Below, piece after piece: positions 8,932-17,854 of a DNA stretch of 64,000 nt. How positions within the stretch are numbered: the first letter of the stretch is position 1; every line of letters begins with the position of its first letter. The translations under genes were made by a program, and so were the position numbers. The DNA is from Metapseudomonas resinovorans DSM 21078 (GTDB lineage Bacteria; Pseudomonadota; Gammaproteobacteria; Pseudomonadales; Pseudomonadaceae): assembly GCF_000423545.1 (NCBI RefSeq), contig NZ_AUIE01000006.1, positions 1-64,000 of the forward strand. The letters run 5' to 3'. The notes under the pieces were generated by a model, which ran no database searches, had not been told where the DNA came from, and was given only the letters and a program-made list of their open reading frames with translations.

Positions 8932-9055
8932 CCCTTGCGAGAGCCCGTCTCGCAAGGGGACTACCAATCGTCGAGTAGCGACTATGCTGGTATTCAGCCG
9001 ATTCAGCAGCGGATCGCAGATGTCGCTGCAGGCTCGACACGATAGGGGTGTCGAG
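8932..9055. other. Gene-free gap with two hairpins before the AI-2E operon
   Basis: The 338-base gap 8877-9214 carries no supported gene. CCCTTGCGAGA-GCCCG-TCTCGCAAGGG (8932-8958) is an 11-bp stem. CTCGACAC-GATAGGG-GTGTCGAG (9033-9055) is an 8-bp stem. Neither is followed by a T run. The operon promoter presumably lies between 9056 and 9205, where I see no clear consensus hexamers. Confidence 0.5.
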
Positions 9056-9214
9056 GCCGGGAACCGACAAAAATGACGATCATTGAACAGAAATGACTTG
9101 GATCAGACTCCAGTGCGGCTTGAGGATCTCGCGCCGTACGTCCGTTGGATCGCTGCCAAGCAGTAGGAATGTCCGACTGGTTTTGCCTGATTGCTACAGC
9201 AGAAGGAGAGTTCG

Positions 9215-10327
9215 ATGCTGCCAAGTTCCGTTTCGGAAAGGATCCTGTCTCGCGGTCTGATGGACGTGCTCATTCGAGCAGGCCTGGTCGCGATCCTCGC
9301 CATTTCCTGCTACCAGGTTTTCCATCCCTTCCTCAACCTGATGCTCTGGGCATTGATCCTGGGGGTCACGTTCTACCCACTGCATCAGAGCCTGAAGGCC
9401 AAGATGGGCATGCGTGATGGCCACGTGGCCACGCTGATCGTCCTGGTTTCCCTGATCCTGCTGATGGTGCCGATCTACTTGCTGGCGTCTTCCATGGCCG
9501 AGTCGGTGCAGGCGGCCATCGAGCTGTTCAAGGGCGGTGAGCTGGACATTCCATCACCCAACGCGTCCGTTGCCAGTTGGCCCCTGATCGGCCAGCCACT
9601 GTTCGACTTCTGGCAGCAGGCGTCGGTCGACCTGAGCAGCCTGATGAAGAAGCTACTGCCCCACCTGCGCGGCTTCGGCATGAGCATGTTCGGCAAGCTG
9701 GCCGGCGTAGGGGCGGGCTTTTTGCTGTTCATCGCCGCATTGATCGTGGCAGGTATCTTCATGGCCTTTGGCGAGAACGGTCACCGCAGTGCCGTACAGA
9801 TCGCTTCGCGCATCTCCGGGCCGGACCGCGGCCCGCAGATCGCCGATCTTTGCACGGCGACCATTCGCGCAGTGGCCCAGGGCGTGGTCGGCATTGCCTT
9901 CATCCAGATGCTGCTGGTGGGCATCGCCTTCGTGCTGATGGGGATCCCGGGCGCTGGCCTCCTGGCGCTCGGCGTGTTGCTGCTGGGCATCATGCAACTG
10001 CCCGCATTGCTGATCACCATTCCGGTGATCATCTTCGTGTTCGCCACCCAAGGAGCGACCGCCGGCACCATCATCTTCGCCATCTACACCTTCGTTGCCG
10101 GGATGTCGGACAACGTCCTGAAACCCCTGCTGCTGGGACGTGGTGTCAACGTGCCGATGCCCGTGGTGCTGATCGGCGCCCTGGGTGGCATGGTCACCGG
10201 CGGCATCATCGGGCTGTTCATTGGTCCGGTCATGCTGGCCGTCGGCTACATGCTCTTCTGGCACTGGGTGGAGGACCAGCCCACGGCGCTGGACGCGAAC
10301 GCGGAAGAGGAGGGGCGAGCGACCTGA
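9215..10327 (+). CDS. AI-2E family transporter (PerM/TqsA-like)
   Basis: A 370-residue inner-membrane protein of the AI-2E exporter (UPF0118) family with about eight hydrophobic helices. An N-terminal pair lies near residues 20-70, and a C-terminal cluster includes GMSDNVLKPLLLGRGVNVP, the most conserved part of the family. Members export diverse small molecules, and some are Na+/H+ antiporters; an autoinducer role should not be assumed. Start 9215 follows AGAAGGAGAG. It heads a close-packed operon: the outer-membrane factor starts 15 bases after it. Confidence 0.9.
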   Translation: MLPSSVSERILSRGLMDVLIRAGLVAILAISCYQVFHPFLNLMLWALILGVTFYPLHQSLKAKMGMRDGHVATLIVLVSLILLMVPIYLLASSMAESVQAAIELFKGGELDIPSPNASVASWPLIGQPLFDFWQQASVDLSSLMKKLLPHLRGFGMSMFGKLAGVGAGFLLFIAALIVAGIFMAFGENGHRSAVQIASRISGPDRGPQIADLCTATIRAVAQGVVGIAFIQMLLVGIAFVLMGIPGAGLLALGVLLLGIMQLPALLITIPVIIFVFATQGATAGTIIFAIYTFVAGMSDNVLKPLLLGRGVNVPMPVVLIGALGGMVTGGIIGLFIGPVMLAVGYMLFWHWVEDQPTALDANAEEEGRAT

Positions 10328-10342
10328 GCCGGACCCGGTGCC

Positions 10343-11881
10343 ATGGTCCACTCCGTCGCCTTCCGTCTGATCCTGCTCGGTGTGCTTGGCCTCGGCGGCT
10401 GTGTGCGGCTGGGGCCGGATTTTCAGTCGCCCCGCGAGCCCTGGGTGGAGCACTGGAGCAGCCCCGCGCTGGAGCAGATGAGCCTCGACCGACCGGAGCC
10501 GGACTTCCTGCAGTGGTGGCGGGTGTTCGAGGACCCGACCCTGGATGCCCTGATCGCCGAGGCGGACGCGTACAACGCCAGCCTCGAAATTGCCGGCCTG
10601 CGGGTGATGGAGGCCCGTGCGCAACTGGGTATCGCAGTGAGTGGTCGCTACCCGCAGTTCCAACAGGCCAGTGCCGATAGCCTCTACCTGGACCGTGACC
10701 AGTCCGGTGGCCGCAATCCCCAGGATAGCCATTCCTGGCAGTATGGCGCCGCGTTCGACATTGCCTGGGAACTGGACTTCTGGGGCCGATTCAGTCGCGC
10801 CATCGAATCTGCGGATGCGGCCTACTTCGCTGCCCGGGCCAACTACGAAGACGCCCTGGTGCTGCTGCGTGCCCAGGTGGCGGATACCTACTTCGTCCTA
10901 CGGACTTTCGAGGCTCGCCTGCGCATCGCCCAGGAAAACGCGGAACGGCAGAAGCGCAGCTTCGAGATCACCGAGCGGCTGTTCCGCAGTGGCGACAGTT
11001 CCGAACTGGACTTCCAGCAGGCGAAAACCCAGTACCTGGGCACCCTGGCGACCATTCCCGACCTGGAGAGCCAGGTAGCCAGGACGCGCAACGCACTCGC
11101 CGTGCTGATCGGTCGGCCACCGGGCCCTTTGCCTGAACTGGCCGAGCGGGTCGGGCTCATTCCGCTTCCCGATGCTGCGGTGCTGCAGGATGTTCCGGCC
11201 AATCTGCTGCTGCGCAGGCCGGATGTGCGTTCAGCCGAACTGGCGGTCGCCGCCCAGTCGGCGCTGATCGGTTTCTCCGAGGCCGATCTGTATCCCTCGG
11301 TGGCCTTGCTGGGCAGCATTGCCTGGAGTGCCTCAAGCCTAGATGGCGCATCGGACACCCTGGACCTGGTCGGCGGTCCCAGCCTGGCCTGGAACCTGTT
11401 CGACCACGGCCGGATCAAGAACGACGTGCGTGTGCAGGACGCCCGCTTGCAGCAGTTGATCGAGGCCTACCGTGACCGGGTGCGCCAGGCCGCGCGCGAG
11501 GCCGACGACGCCGCCACCGGGCTGGCCAAGGCGCTGGAAAGCGAGCGCATCCGCCGCGAGAGCGCGCTGTCTGCCCTGCGTTCGCTGGACCTGGCCAACG
11601 CCCAATACATCGAAGGCTTCGCCGACTTCCAGCGGGTGCTGGATGCCCAGCGCGAGCTGTTCCAGCAGCAGGAAACCTACCTGCTCAGCCGCAGTGATGC
11701 AGTCAGCAACCTGATCGGCTTGTACAAGGCCCTCGGCGGTGGTTGGTACCGGGACGGCCCCATGATCGACGACTCCACCCGCGAGCAGATGCAACGGCGT
11801 ACCGACTGGGACGATCTGCTGGACGAGCCGCCGGCTGCGGCCGGGCCAGACGCTGATACCGAGCAAGGTGAACGAGAATGA
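10343..11881 (+). CDS. OprM/NodT family outer-membrane efflux lipoprotein
   Basis: A 512-residue outer-membrane factor forming the exit duct of tripartite pumps. A lipoprotein signal with lipobox LGGC places the acylated cysteine at residue 20. Two OEP repeats follow, with the typical FDIAWELDFWGRF near 140 and RRPDVRSAELAVAAQSALIG near 290. The C-terminal 40 residues are acidic and extend past the usual core. Its stop overlaps the next start (ATGA), indicating translational coupling to the HlyD adaptor. Confidence 0.93.
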   Translation: MVHSVAFRLILLGVLGLGGCVRLGPDFQSPREPWVEHWSSPALEQMSLDRPEPDFLQWWRVFEDPTLDALIAEADAYNASLEIAGLRVMEARAQLGIAVSGRYPQFQQASADSLYLDRDQSGGRNPQDSHSWQYGAAFDIAWELDFWGRFSRAIESADAAYFAARANYEDALVLLRAQVADTYFVLRTFEARLRIAQENAERQKRSFEITERLFRSGDSSELDFQQAKTQYLGTLATIPDLESQVARTRNALAVLIGRPPGPLPELAERVGLIPLPDAAVLQDVPANLLLRRPDVRSAELAVAAQSALIGFSEADLYPSVALLGSIAWSASSLDGASDTLDLVGGPSLAWNLFDHGRIKNDVRVQDARLQQLIEAYRDRVRQAAREADDAATGLAKALESERIRRESALSALRSLDLANAQYIEGFADFQRVLDAQRELFQQQETYLLSRSDAVSNLIGLYKALGGGWYRDGPMIDDSTREQMQRRTDWDDLLDEPPAAAGPDADTEQGERE

Positions 11882-13008
11882 GCGAACAACCGCAGGCCCC
11901 GGCCGAGGAAACGGCGAAGCCCGAACCAGCCGGAGCGCCCGATGCGGCCGCGAAGGGGACGAAATGGGTGGCGCTGGTCATCGTCCTGACGCTGGCCTGG
12001 TACCTCCTGGCGGATCGATTCACCCCCTATACCCAGCAGGCACGGGTGCAGGCCTTCGTGGTGCCGGTAGCGGCCGAAGTCGCCGGCCGGGTCACCAAGG
12101 TGCATGTGCGCAACAACCAGGACGTCGAGGCCGGCGCGGTGCTCTTCGAAGTGGACCCGGAGCAGTACCAGATCGCCGCCGACCGCGCCCGGGCCGATCT
12201 CGAAACCGTTCGCCGACAGATCGGTGCCAGCACCGCCGCCATCGACTCGGCACTGGCGTCGCTGCGAGCCGCCCAGGCCAATGAACTGAAGGCGCGGCAA
12301 GACAACGATCGCCTGGAGCGGCTGTATCAGGACGATCCGGGCACCATCTCCGTGCGTCGCCTGGAAGGGGCGCGGGCGACCCTCGAGCAGGCCATCAGCC
12401 AGGTGGCAGCGGCACGCGCCGAAGTGCAGCGCGCGCGCGAGCAGCAGGGCGGCAGCGATGAGGAGAACGCGCAGTTGCGCAGTGCCGCCACCGCGTTGGA
12501 AAAAGCTGAACTCGATCTGGCCAATACCCGGGTGAAGGCCCGTTCCGCTGGCCTGATCACCGACCTGCGCACCGATGTCGGCCAGTACGTCGGCGCTGGC
12601 AGCCCGGTCATGACCCAGATCGCCATCCACGACCTGTGGCTGAGCGCCGAGATGACCGAGAACAACCTGGGTCATGTCGAGGTCGGCACGCCCGTGGCCA
12701 TCGTGCTCGACGCCCTGCCGGGACGGCTGTTCGACGGAAAGGTACGCAGCATCGGGTATGGCGTCAGCGTCGGGCAGGCCCCGGCCCCTGGCACCCTGCC
12801 GACTGTGGATAACAGCCGCGACTGGTTGCGCCCGGCGCAGCGCTTCCCAGTGATCGTGGAGTTCGCCCCCGGTGAACTGGAGCAGCTGCGTGGCCTGCGC
12901 GTCGGTGGCCAGGCGGAGGTCATGGCGTTTCCGAGCGAGGGCAATCCGCTCAATCCCCTGGGCCGGTTGTTCATCTACCTGATGAGCTGGCTGTCCTATG
13001 CCTACTGA
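11878..13008 (+). CDS. HlyD/EmrA-type periplasmic adaptor
   Basis: A 376-residue membrane-fusion protein linking an inner-membrane partner to the outer-membrane factor encoded just upstream. A proline/alanine-rich cytosolic N-tail (1-30) is followed by one transmembrane helix (about 33-50). Next come a lipoyl half-motif (VPVAAEVAGRVTKVHVRNNQ), a long coiled-coil hairpin (about 100-210), the second lipoyl half and a beta-barrel (TRVKARSAGLITDLRT region). It overlaps the outer-membrane gene by 4 bases and the DUF2955 gene by 11. Confidence 0.92.
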   Translation: MSEQPQAPAEETAKPEPAGAPDAAAKGTKWVALVIVLTLAWYLLADRFTPYTQQARVQAFVVPVAAEVAGRVTKVHVRNNQDVEAGAVLFEVDPEQYQIAADRARADLETVRRQIGASTAAIDSALASLRAAQANELKARQDNDRLERLYQDDPGTISVRRLEGARATLEQAISQVAAARAEVQRAREQQGGSDEENAQLRSAATALEKAELDLANTRVKARSAGLITDLRTDVGQYVGAGSPVMTQIAIHDLWLSAEMTENNLGHVEVGTPVAIVLDALPGRLFDGKVRSIGYGVSVGQAPAPGTLPTVDNSRDWLRPAQRFPVIVEFAPGELEQLRGLRVGGQAEVMAFPSEGNPLNPLGRLFIYLMSWLSYAY

Positions 13009-14029
13009 CGGCGATCCACGCGGTCGACGGGCGCTGCGCATGGCCAGCGGTGTCGCGCTGTGCCTGGCGATCAGCTTCGGCTTTGCCGTGCCGATACCCT
13101 TCCTGCCGCCGATCTTCGTTCTCCTGCTGTTGGTCACCAACAACCGCCCGCTGCCCCTCAAGGCGGCCCCGGCCCTGGCCCTGCTCATCATGCTGACCAC
13201 CGGCAGCGGCCTGCTGATGATCCCGCTGCTGCGCCATGCGCCGCCCAGTGGCTTCCTGCTGGTGGGGCTGTGCCTGTTCCTTTGCTTCCGCTACGGCCTG
13301 CGCGGAGGCAATCCCCTGGTGACGCAGTTCCTGGTGGTCGGCCTGACCATGATTTCCGCGGCCGGCACCTTCGATTTCGGCTTGGCGGTCACGGTCATCG
13401 AGGCCCTGGCCAAGGGCATCGTGCTCGCCGTGCTGGTCGCTGCGGTCAGCCACTGGCTGTTCCCGGAGCCGGCCAGTGCCCCGGCCTCGCCGAGCCGCCC
13501 GGTGCTGGGAGACAGCGAATCTGCCTGGATTGCGCTACGTGCCGCACTGGTAGTGCTGCCAGCTTTCCTGCTGGCGCTGATCGACCCTTCCAGCTACATG
13601 CCGCTGATCATGAAGGCGGTCAGCCTGGGCCAGCAGGTCTGCGGCGCCTCCGCTCGCAATGCCGGGCGCGAGCTGTTGGGCTCGACCCTGCTCGGTGGCC
13701 TGCTCGCGATGTTGTTCTGGGCTGCCCTGAGCCTGTTCCCGCACCTGTGGATGTTCTTTCTCTGGATGCTCCTGTTCGGGCTGCTGCTGGCGCGCCGGCT
13801 CTATGCGCTGGTGGCGACCCGACAGACACCGGGATTCTGGATGAACACCCTGGTGACCCTGATCATCCTGCTGGGGCAGTCGGTGCAGGACAGCGAGGCT
13901 GGCAAGGATGTCTACACCGCCTTCGCGGTACGTATGGGGCTGTTCATCGCCGTCACCCTGTACGCCTGTGTGGCGGTCTACCTGATCGACCGCCGGCGTT
14001 TTCACCGGCAAGGCCGTGCCGCCCTTTGA
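12998..14029 (+). CDS. DUF2955 family inner-membrane protein
   Basis: A 343-residue polytopic protein with two hydrophobic blocks (about 15-150 and 170-325), each of five or six helices, resembling the duplicated FUSC/aromatic-acid exporter architecture. I recognise it as DUF2955, a family regularly encoded beside HlyD-type adaptors. Inference: it is the inner-membrane component of the tripartite pump here, replacing an MFS, ABC or RND subunit. The gene overlaps the adaptor by 11 bases. The substrate is unknown; AaeB-type aromatic acids are one guess. Confidence 0.8.
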   Translation: MPTDGDPRGRRALRMASGVALCLAISFGFAVPIPFLPPIFVLLLLVTNNRPLPLKAAPALALLIMLTTGSGLLMIPLLRHAPPSGFLLVGLCLFLCFRYGLRGGNPLVTQFLVVGLTMISAAGTFDFGLAVTVIEALAKGIVLAVLVAAVSHWLFPEPASAPASPSRPVLGDSESAWIALRAALVVLPAFLLALIDPSSYMPLIMKAVSLGQQVCGASARNAGRELLGSTLLGGLLAMLFWAALSLFPHLWMFFLWMLLFGLLLARRLYALVATRQTPGFWMNTLVTLIILLGQSVQDSEAGKDVYTAFAVRMGLFIAVTLYACVAVYLIDRRRFHRQGRAAL

Positions 14030-14041
14030 GAGGTCTGTTCG

Positions 14042-14482
14042 ATGCTGATCAATCTGCTGGTTGGAATTCCCGTGATGGTGCTCTGCCTGTTCATGCAGTC
14101 GGTGTTCGTGGCCTTCAGCCTGAGGCCGTACATCCACTACGTGCGAAGCGGAAGAGTTCATCTATCACGCTGGCGCGTCACGCTGCTGCTGTCGGCGGTG
14201 ATGCTGGTGATGCTGCTGGGCAATTTCGTCCAGATGGCGGTGTGGGGGGCTCTGTTCCTGATGCTGGGGGAATTCGACAGCTTCGCCACGGCGATTTATC
14301 ACTCGGGGGTGAACTTCGCCACGCTGGGCTACGGCGACATTGTCATGACCGAGCAATGGCGGCTGCTGGGCCCGCTGGAGGCCGCCAACGGCATCCTGAT
14401 GTTCGGGGTTTCCACGGCGGTCATGACGGCAACCGTCTCGGATCTCATCAAGCACAAGTTCGAAGAGGGCCAGTCCCACTAG
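14042..14482 (+). CDS. Small potassium-channel-like membrane protein
   Basis: A 146-residue protein with hydrophobic helices at about 5-25, 45-75 and 107-130. A pore loop carries the selectivity-filter-like TLGYGD at 94-99, as in two-helix ion channels. No RCK/TrkA regulatory domain follows. It starts 12 bases after the DUF2955 gene and so looks like the last member of the efflux operon. A role in balancing membrane potential during transport is inference only. Confidence 0.82.
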   Translation: MLINLLVGIPVMVLCLFMQSVFVAFSLRPYIHYVRSGRVHLSRWRVTLLLSAVMLVMLLGNFVQMAVWGALFLMLGEFDSFATAIYHSGVNFATLGYGDIVMTEQWRLLGPLEAANGILMFGVSTAVMTATVSDLIKHKFEEGQSH

Positions 14483-14534
14483 CGTGCGGCTAGACTGAAA
14501 CTGTTCGTCCCCATGCACCTGCGGGAGGAGCAGC

Positions 14535-15524
14535 ATGGCGATTCGCGAAGGTTTCATCGGCGGCGTCGGCAACACGCCACTTCTGCGTCTGGATAGCCTC
14601 TGCGCCGAGACCGGCTGCGACATCCTGGCCAAGGCCGAATTCCTCAACCCCGGCGGCTCGGTCAAGGATCGCGCGGCCCGCTCCATCATCGACGACGCCG
14701 AACGCCAGGGCCTGCTGTATCCCGGCGGTACCGTGGTGGAAGGCACCGCTGGCAACACCGGCATAGGCCTGGCGCATATCTGTGCGGCACGGGGCTACCG
14801 CTGCATCATCGTGATTCCCGACAACCAGTCGCCGGAAAAGCTCGACCTGTTGCGCACCCTGGGAGCTGAAGTGCGGCCGGTGCCGCCCAAGCCCTACAAG
14901 GACCCGGACAACTACCAGAAGATCGCCGGGCGCCTCGCCGCCGAGCTGCCGGGCGCCATCTGGGCCAACCAGTTCGATAACGTCGCCAATCGCCAGGCCC
15001 ATTTCGAGACCACTGGCCCGGAAATCTGGGCTGAAACCGACGGCCAGCTGGATGCCTTCGTCTGCGCCACGGGTACCGGCGGCACCCTGGCTGGCGTGGC
15101 GCGCTACCTCAAGGCGCGTGATCCACAGGTCCGCATCGTGCTCGCCGACCCGATGGGCAGTGCGCTCTACAACTGGGTGAAACGCGGCGAGCTGGTGGCC
15201 GAGGGCAGCTCCATCACCGAAGGCATCGGCACCACGCGCATCACGGCCAACCTCGAAGGCACCCCCATAGACGACGCCGTTCAGGTGGACGATCCCGCCT
15301 GCGTGGCCATGGTCTATCACCTGCTGCGGGAGGAGGGCTTGTTCGTCGGCGGTTCATCCGGCATCAACCTGGCCGCCGCCGTGCAAGTCGCCCGACAGCT
15401 CGGGCCGGGTCACCGGATCGTCACCCTGCTCTGCGACCGGGGTGGGTTGTATGCCGGGCGGTTGTTCAATCTGGCGTGGCTGGCGGAGAAGGGGTTGGCG
15501 GCGGCGGCGGGAGTCGAAGGGTAG
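14535..15524 (+). CDS. Cysteine-synthase family PLP enzyme
   Basis: A 329-residue fold-type II PLP enzyme of the CysK/CysM family, which exchanges the acetyl group of O-acetylserine for a nucleophile. PLP-binding lysine is K44 in NPGGSVKDRA. The substrate loop is EGTAGNTGIG, and the phosphate-binding loop is TGTGGTLAG. The C-terminal region (LLCDRGGLYAGRLFNLAWL) differs from housekeeping CysK, so another nucleophile is possible. Start 14535 follows GGGAGGAGCAGC. The 52-base gap from the channel gene contains no clear terminator. Confidence 0.85.
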   Translation: MAIREGFIGGVGNTPLLRLDSLCAETGCDILAKAEFLNPGGSVKDRAARSIIDDAERQGLLYPGGTVVEGTAGNTGIGLAHICAARGYRCIIVIPDNQSPEKLDLLRTLGAEVRPVPPKPYKDPDNYQKIAGRLAAELPGAIWANQFDNVANRQAHFETTGPEIWAETDGQLDAFVCATGTGGTLAGVARYLKARDPQVRIVLADPMGSALYNWVKRGELVAEGSSITEGIGTTRITANLEGTPIDDAVQVDDPACVAMVYHLLREEGLFVGGSSGINLAAAVQVARQLGPGHRIVTLLCDRGGLYAGRLFNLAWLAEKGLAAAAGVEG

Positions 15525-15579
15525 CGGGACCCCATGCGTAGCGCCCCCAGCGGGGAGATTCCGGCGAGAGTGGTGAAAG

Positions 15580-15605
15580 AAGCCCAACGATGATGCGTTG
15601 GGCTT
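15580..15605. terminator. Bidirectional terminator between convergent genes
   Basis: AAGCCCAACG-ATGATG-CGTTGGGCTT, a 10-bp perfect stem. It is flanked by GTGAAAG on the left and CATAC on the right, and lies between the plus-strand PLP enzyme and the minus-strand NTF2-like gene, so it may serve both. Confidence 0.7.
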
Positions 15606-15648
15606 CATACCTCTGCCCGACCTGCAGGGCGCTCCGGAGAGCTTTGGC

Positions 15649-16125
15649 TTACCAGCCGAGCTGCTTGTTGAAACCGAGGGCGTCGTAGTAGTCGCCCTGG
15701 TAGGTGATCTTGCCGTTCTTCACGCGGATGAAACTCACGCCTTCGAACTTCAGCGGCTTGTGGGTGGCCGGGGTTTCGGCACTCCAGGCGCCGCTGTTGG
15801 TGCCGGCGAATTCCCATTGGAAGGCAATGCCGTCGGCACTGACGATGGGCTCGCTGGTCATCTTCCAGGTGAGGTTCGGCACGGCGGTGATGAACACCTT
15901 GATCACGTTGTCGCGGGCAGCGGCACGGCCTTGTTGCGGCGTACCGACGGTGGCGTCGAAGTACACCGCGTCCTCGGCCAGGAAGCTGGCGGCCTTGTCG
16001 ACATCGTGAGCATTCCAGGCAGCCATGTAGCCGGCGACTATCGCCTTGGCATCGTCGGCCGCCTGGGCCATCCCGGCCAGGGTGCAAAGCAGGATGAAGC
16101 TGAAATTACGCAAGGTGTTACGCAT
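15649..16125 (-). CDS. Secreted SnoaL/NTF2-like protein
   Basis: A 158-residue protein with a Sec signal peptide (cleavage after AQA, residue 22) and a single SnoaL/NTF2-like cone domain (YMAAWNAHDVDKAASFLAED, then VSFIRVKNGKITYQGDYYD). The fold binds small hydrophobic ligands or serves as an isomerase; nothing identifies a substrate. It lies downstream of the aldehyde dehydrogenase on the same strand but about 150 bases away across a repeat, so it is probably its own unit. Confidence 0.8.
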   Translation of the reverse strand: MRNTLRNFSFILLCTLAGMAQAADDAKAIVAGYMAAWNAHDVDKAASFLAEDAVYFDATVGTPQQGRAAARDNVIKVFITAVPNLTWKMTSEPIVSADGIAFQWEFAGTNSGAWSAETPATHKPLKFEGVSFIRVKNGKITYQGDYYDALGFNKQLGW

Positions 16126-16154
16126 TGCTCGTGCTCCTGTTTGAGGTGGCGCGA

Positions 16155-16262
16155 ATGCGGGCGTCGCTCACGCCGCGCGGGCTAGGCGAGAAGTGCGGAG
16201 AACGCGGAATGTACTGTTGTACATGAGCATTTCGACGCTCTTCTCAACAACGCCCGGGCAAG
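16155..16262. repeat. Palindromic intergenic repeat (ATGTAC-TGTT-GTACAT core)
   Basis: The centre is a perfect ATGTAC-TGTT-GTACAT inverted repeat (16209-16224). It is flanked by wording (GCGAGAAG on one side, CTTCTC on the other) that resembles a repeat I associate with Pseudomonas intergenic DNA. It lies between the aldehyde dehydrogenase and the NTF2-like gene. Confidence 0.45.
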
Positions 16263-16277
16263 CGAGCGGCGGCCGGA

Positions 16278-17702
16278 TCAGTGCTTGAACATCACGTGGC
16301 GAATGGCGGTGTAGTCCTCCAACCCATACATGGACATGTCCTTGCCGTAGCCGGAGTGCTTGACGCCGCCGTGGGGCATTTCGCTGACCAGCATGAAATG
16401 AGTGTTGACCCAGGTGCAGCCGTATTGCAGGCGCGCGGACAGGCGGTGGGCGCGGCCGACGTCGGACGTCCAGAGGGAAGAGGCCAGTCCGTAGTCGGAA
16501 TCGTTGGCCCATTCCAGCACCTGCTCCTCGCTGTCGAAGGCGGTGACGGAAACCACCGGGCCGAACACTTCGCGGCGGACGATCTCGTCGTCCTGGCCAG
16601 CGCCGGCGAGCACGGTGGGCTGGAAGAAGAAGCCGGGGCCGTCGACACGCGCGCCACCGGTGACCACCTGGATGTGCGGCAGGGCGGCGGCGCGCTGGAC
16701 GAAGCCTTCGACGCGCTCCAGGTGCTGCTCGGTGATCAGCGGGCCGAGCTCGGTGGCCGGGTCGTCCTGCAGGCCGGTCTGGATGCTGCCCACGGCTTCG
16801 CCCAGCTTGGCCACGAAGCGCTCGTAGATGCCCTTCTGCGCGTAGATGCGGCAGGCGGCGGTGCAGTCCTGGCCTGCGTTGTAGAAGCCGAAGGTGCGGA
16901 TGCCTTCCACGGCGGCGTCGATGTCGGCGTCGTCGAAGATGATCACCGGCGCCTTGCCACCCAGCTCCATGTGCATGCGTTTCACGCTGTCGGCGGTGCC
17001 GGCGATGATGCGCGAACCGGTGGCGACCGAGCCGGTCAGGGACACCATGCGGACTTTCGGATGGGTCACCAGCGGCTCACCGACAGTCGGGCCACGGCCG
17101 AAGACCAGGTTCACCACGCCAGCGGGGAAGATCTGGGCGATGAACTCGGCGAGTTTCAGTGCGGTCAGCGGGGTCTGCTCGGAGGGTTTCAGCACCACGG
17201 TGTTGCCGGCGGCCAGGGCCGGGCCGAGCTTCCAGGCGGCCATCATCAGCGGGTAGTTCCACGGCGCGATGGAGGCGACCACGCCGACCGGGTCGCGGCG
17301 GATCATCGAGGTGTGGCCGGGCAGGTATTCACCTGCCGCAGAACCGCTCATGCAGCGGCTGGCGCCGGCGAAGAAGCGGAACACATCGGCGATGGCCGGC
17401 AGTTCGTCGTTCAGCGCGGCGGCGTAGGGTTTGCCGCAGTTCTGTGATTCCAGGCGGGCCAGTTCTTCTGCGTGGGCGTCGATGGTGTCGGCGAGTTTCA
17501 GCAGCAGGGTGGCGCGGTCCTTCGGCGGGGTCTGCGACCAGGCCGGGAAAGCGGCGTCGGCGGCCCGCACGGCGGCGTCGACCTGGGCCGGGCTGGCCTC
17601 GGCGATTTCCACCAGGGCGCTGCCCAGGGACGGGTTGAGCACAGCGAGGCTGGGGCCTTCGCCGGCGACGAGCTGGCCATTGATCAGGAGCTTGGTTTGC
17701 AT
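16278..17702 (-). CDS. Gamma-aminobutyraldehyde dehydrogenase (YdcW/PatD-like)
   Basis: A 474-residue NAD(P)+-dependent aldehyde dehydrogenase. Typical motifs are [20 protein letters not shown], the catalytic glutamate in MELGGKAP and the catalytic cysteine in [13 protein letters not shown]. Overall wording matches gamma-aminobutyraldehyde dehydrogenases that convert 4-aminobutanal from putrescine into GABA. It sits directly after SBP-ATPase-permease-permease genes, reproducing the order of E. coli ydcSTUVW. A second close relative lies at the other end of the cluster. Length is normal. Confidence 0.85.
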   Translation of the reverse strand: MQTKLLINGQLVAGEGPSLAVLNPSLGSALVEIAEASPAQVDAAVRAADAAFPAWSQTPPKDRATLLLKLADTIDAHAEELARLESQNCGKPYAAALNDELPAIADVFRFFAGASRCMSGSAAGEYLPGHTSMIRRDPVGVVASIAPWNYPLMMAAWKLGPALAAGNTVVLKPSEQTPLTALKLAEFIAQIFPAGVVNLVFGRGPTVGEPLVTHPKVRMVSLTGSVATGSRIIAGTADSVKRMHMELGGKAPVIIFDDADIDAAVEGIRTFGFYNAGQDCTAACRIYAQKGIYERFVAKLGEAVGSIQTGLQDDPATELGPLITEQHLERVEGFVQRAAALPHIQVVTGGARVDGPGFFFQPTVLAGAGQDDEIVRREVFGPVVSVTAFDSEEQVLEWANDSDYGLASSLWTSDVGRAHRLSARLQYGCTWVNTHFMLVSEMPHGGVKHSGYGKDMSMYGLEDYTAIRHVMFKH

Positions 17703-17726
17703 GGGGTGAGTCCTCGTTCGGTCTAG

Positions 17727-17817
17727 CCCCTCTCCCCCCGGGAGAGGGGTTGGGGTGAGGGTTGTCGTGTGCGGCTCGGACTGCCCTCTCCCCCGGCCCC
17801 TCTCCCTGAGGGAGAGA
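17727..17817. repeat. CCCTCTCCC-type intergenic repeats
   Basis: CCCCTCTCCC-CCC-GGGAGAGGGG (17727-17749) is followed by a related CTCTCCCT/AGGGAGAG pair near 17800-17816. The same theme recurs at 20721-20743 and as a degenerate copy near 3630-3655. It separates the permease gene from the downstream dehydrogenase and may attenuate read-through. Confidence 0.6.
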
Positions 17818-17854
17818 GGAGCAAAGCGAGGGAGAGGGTGCAGGCCTTGAACTC

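Noticed and set aside
9215-10327. Quorum-signal (AI-2) exporter
   Set aside because: The family name is misleading. Members have varied substrates and no luxS or lsr genes are near.
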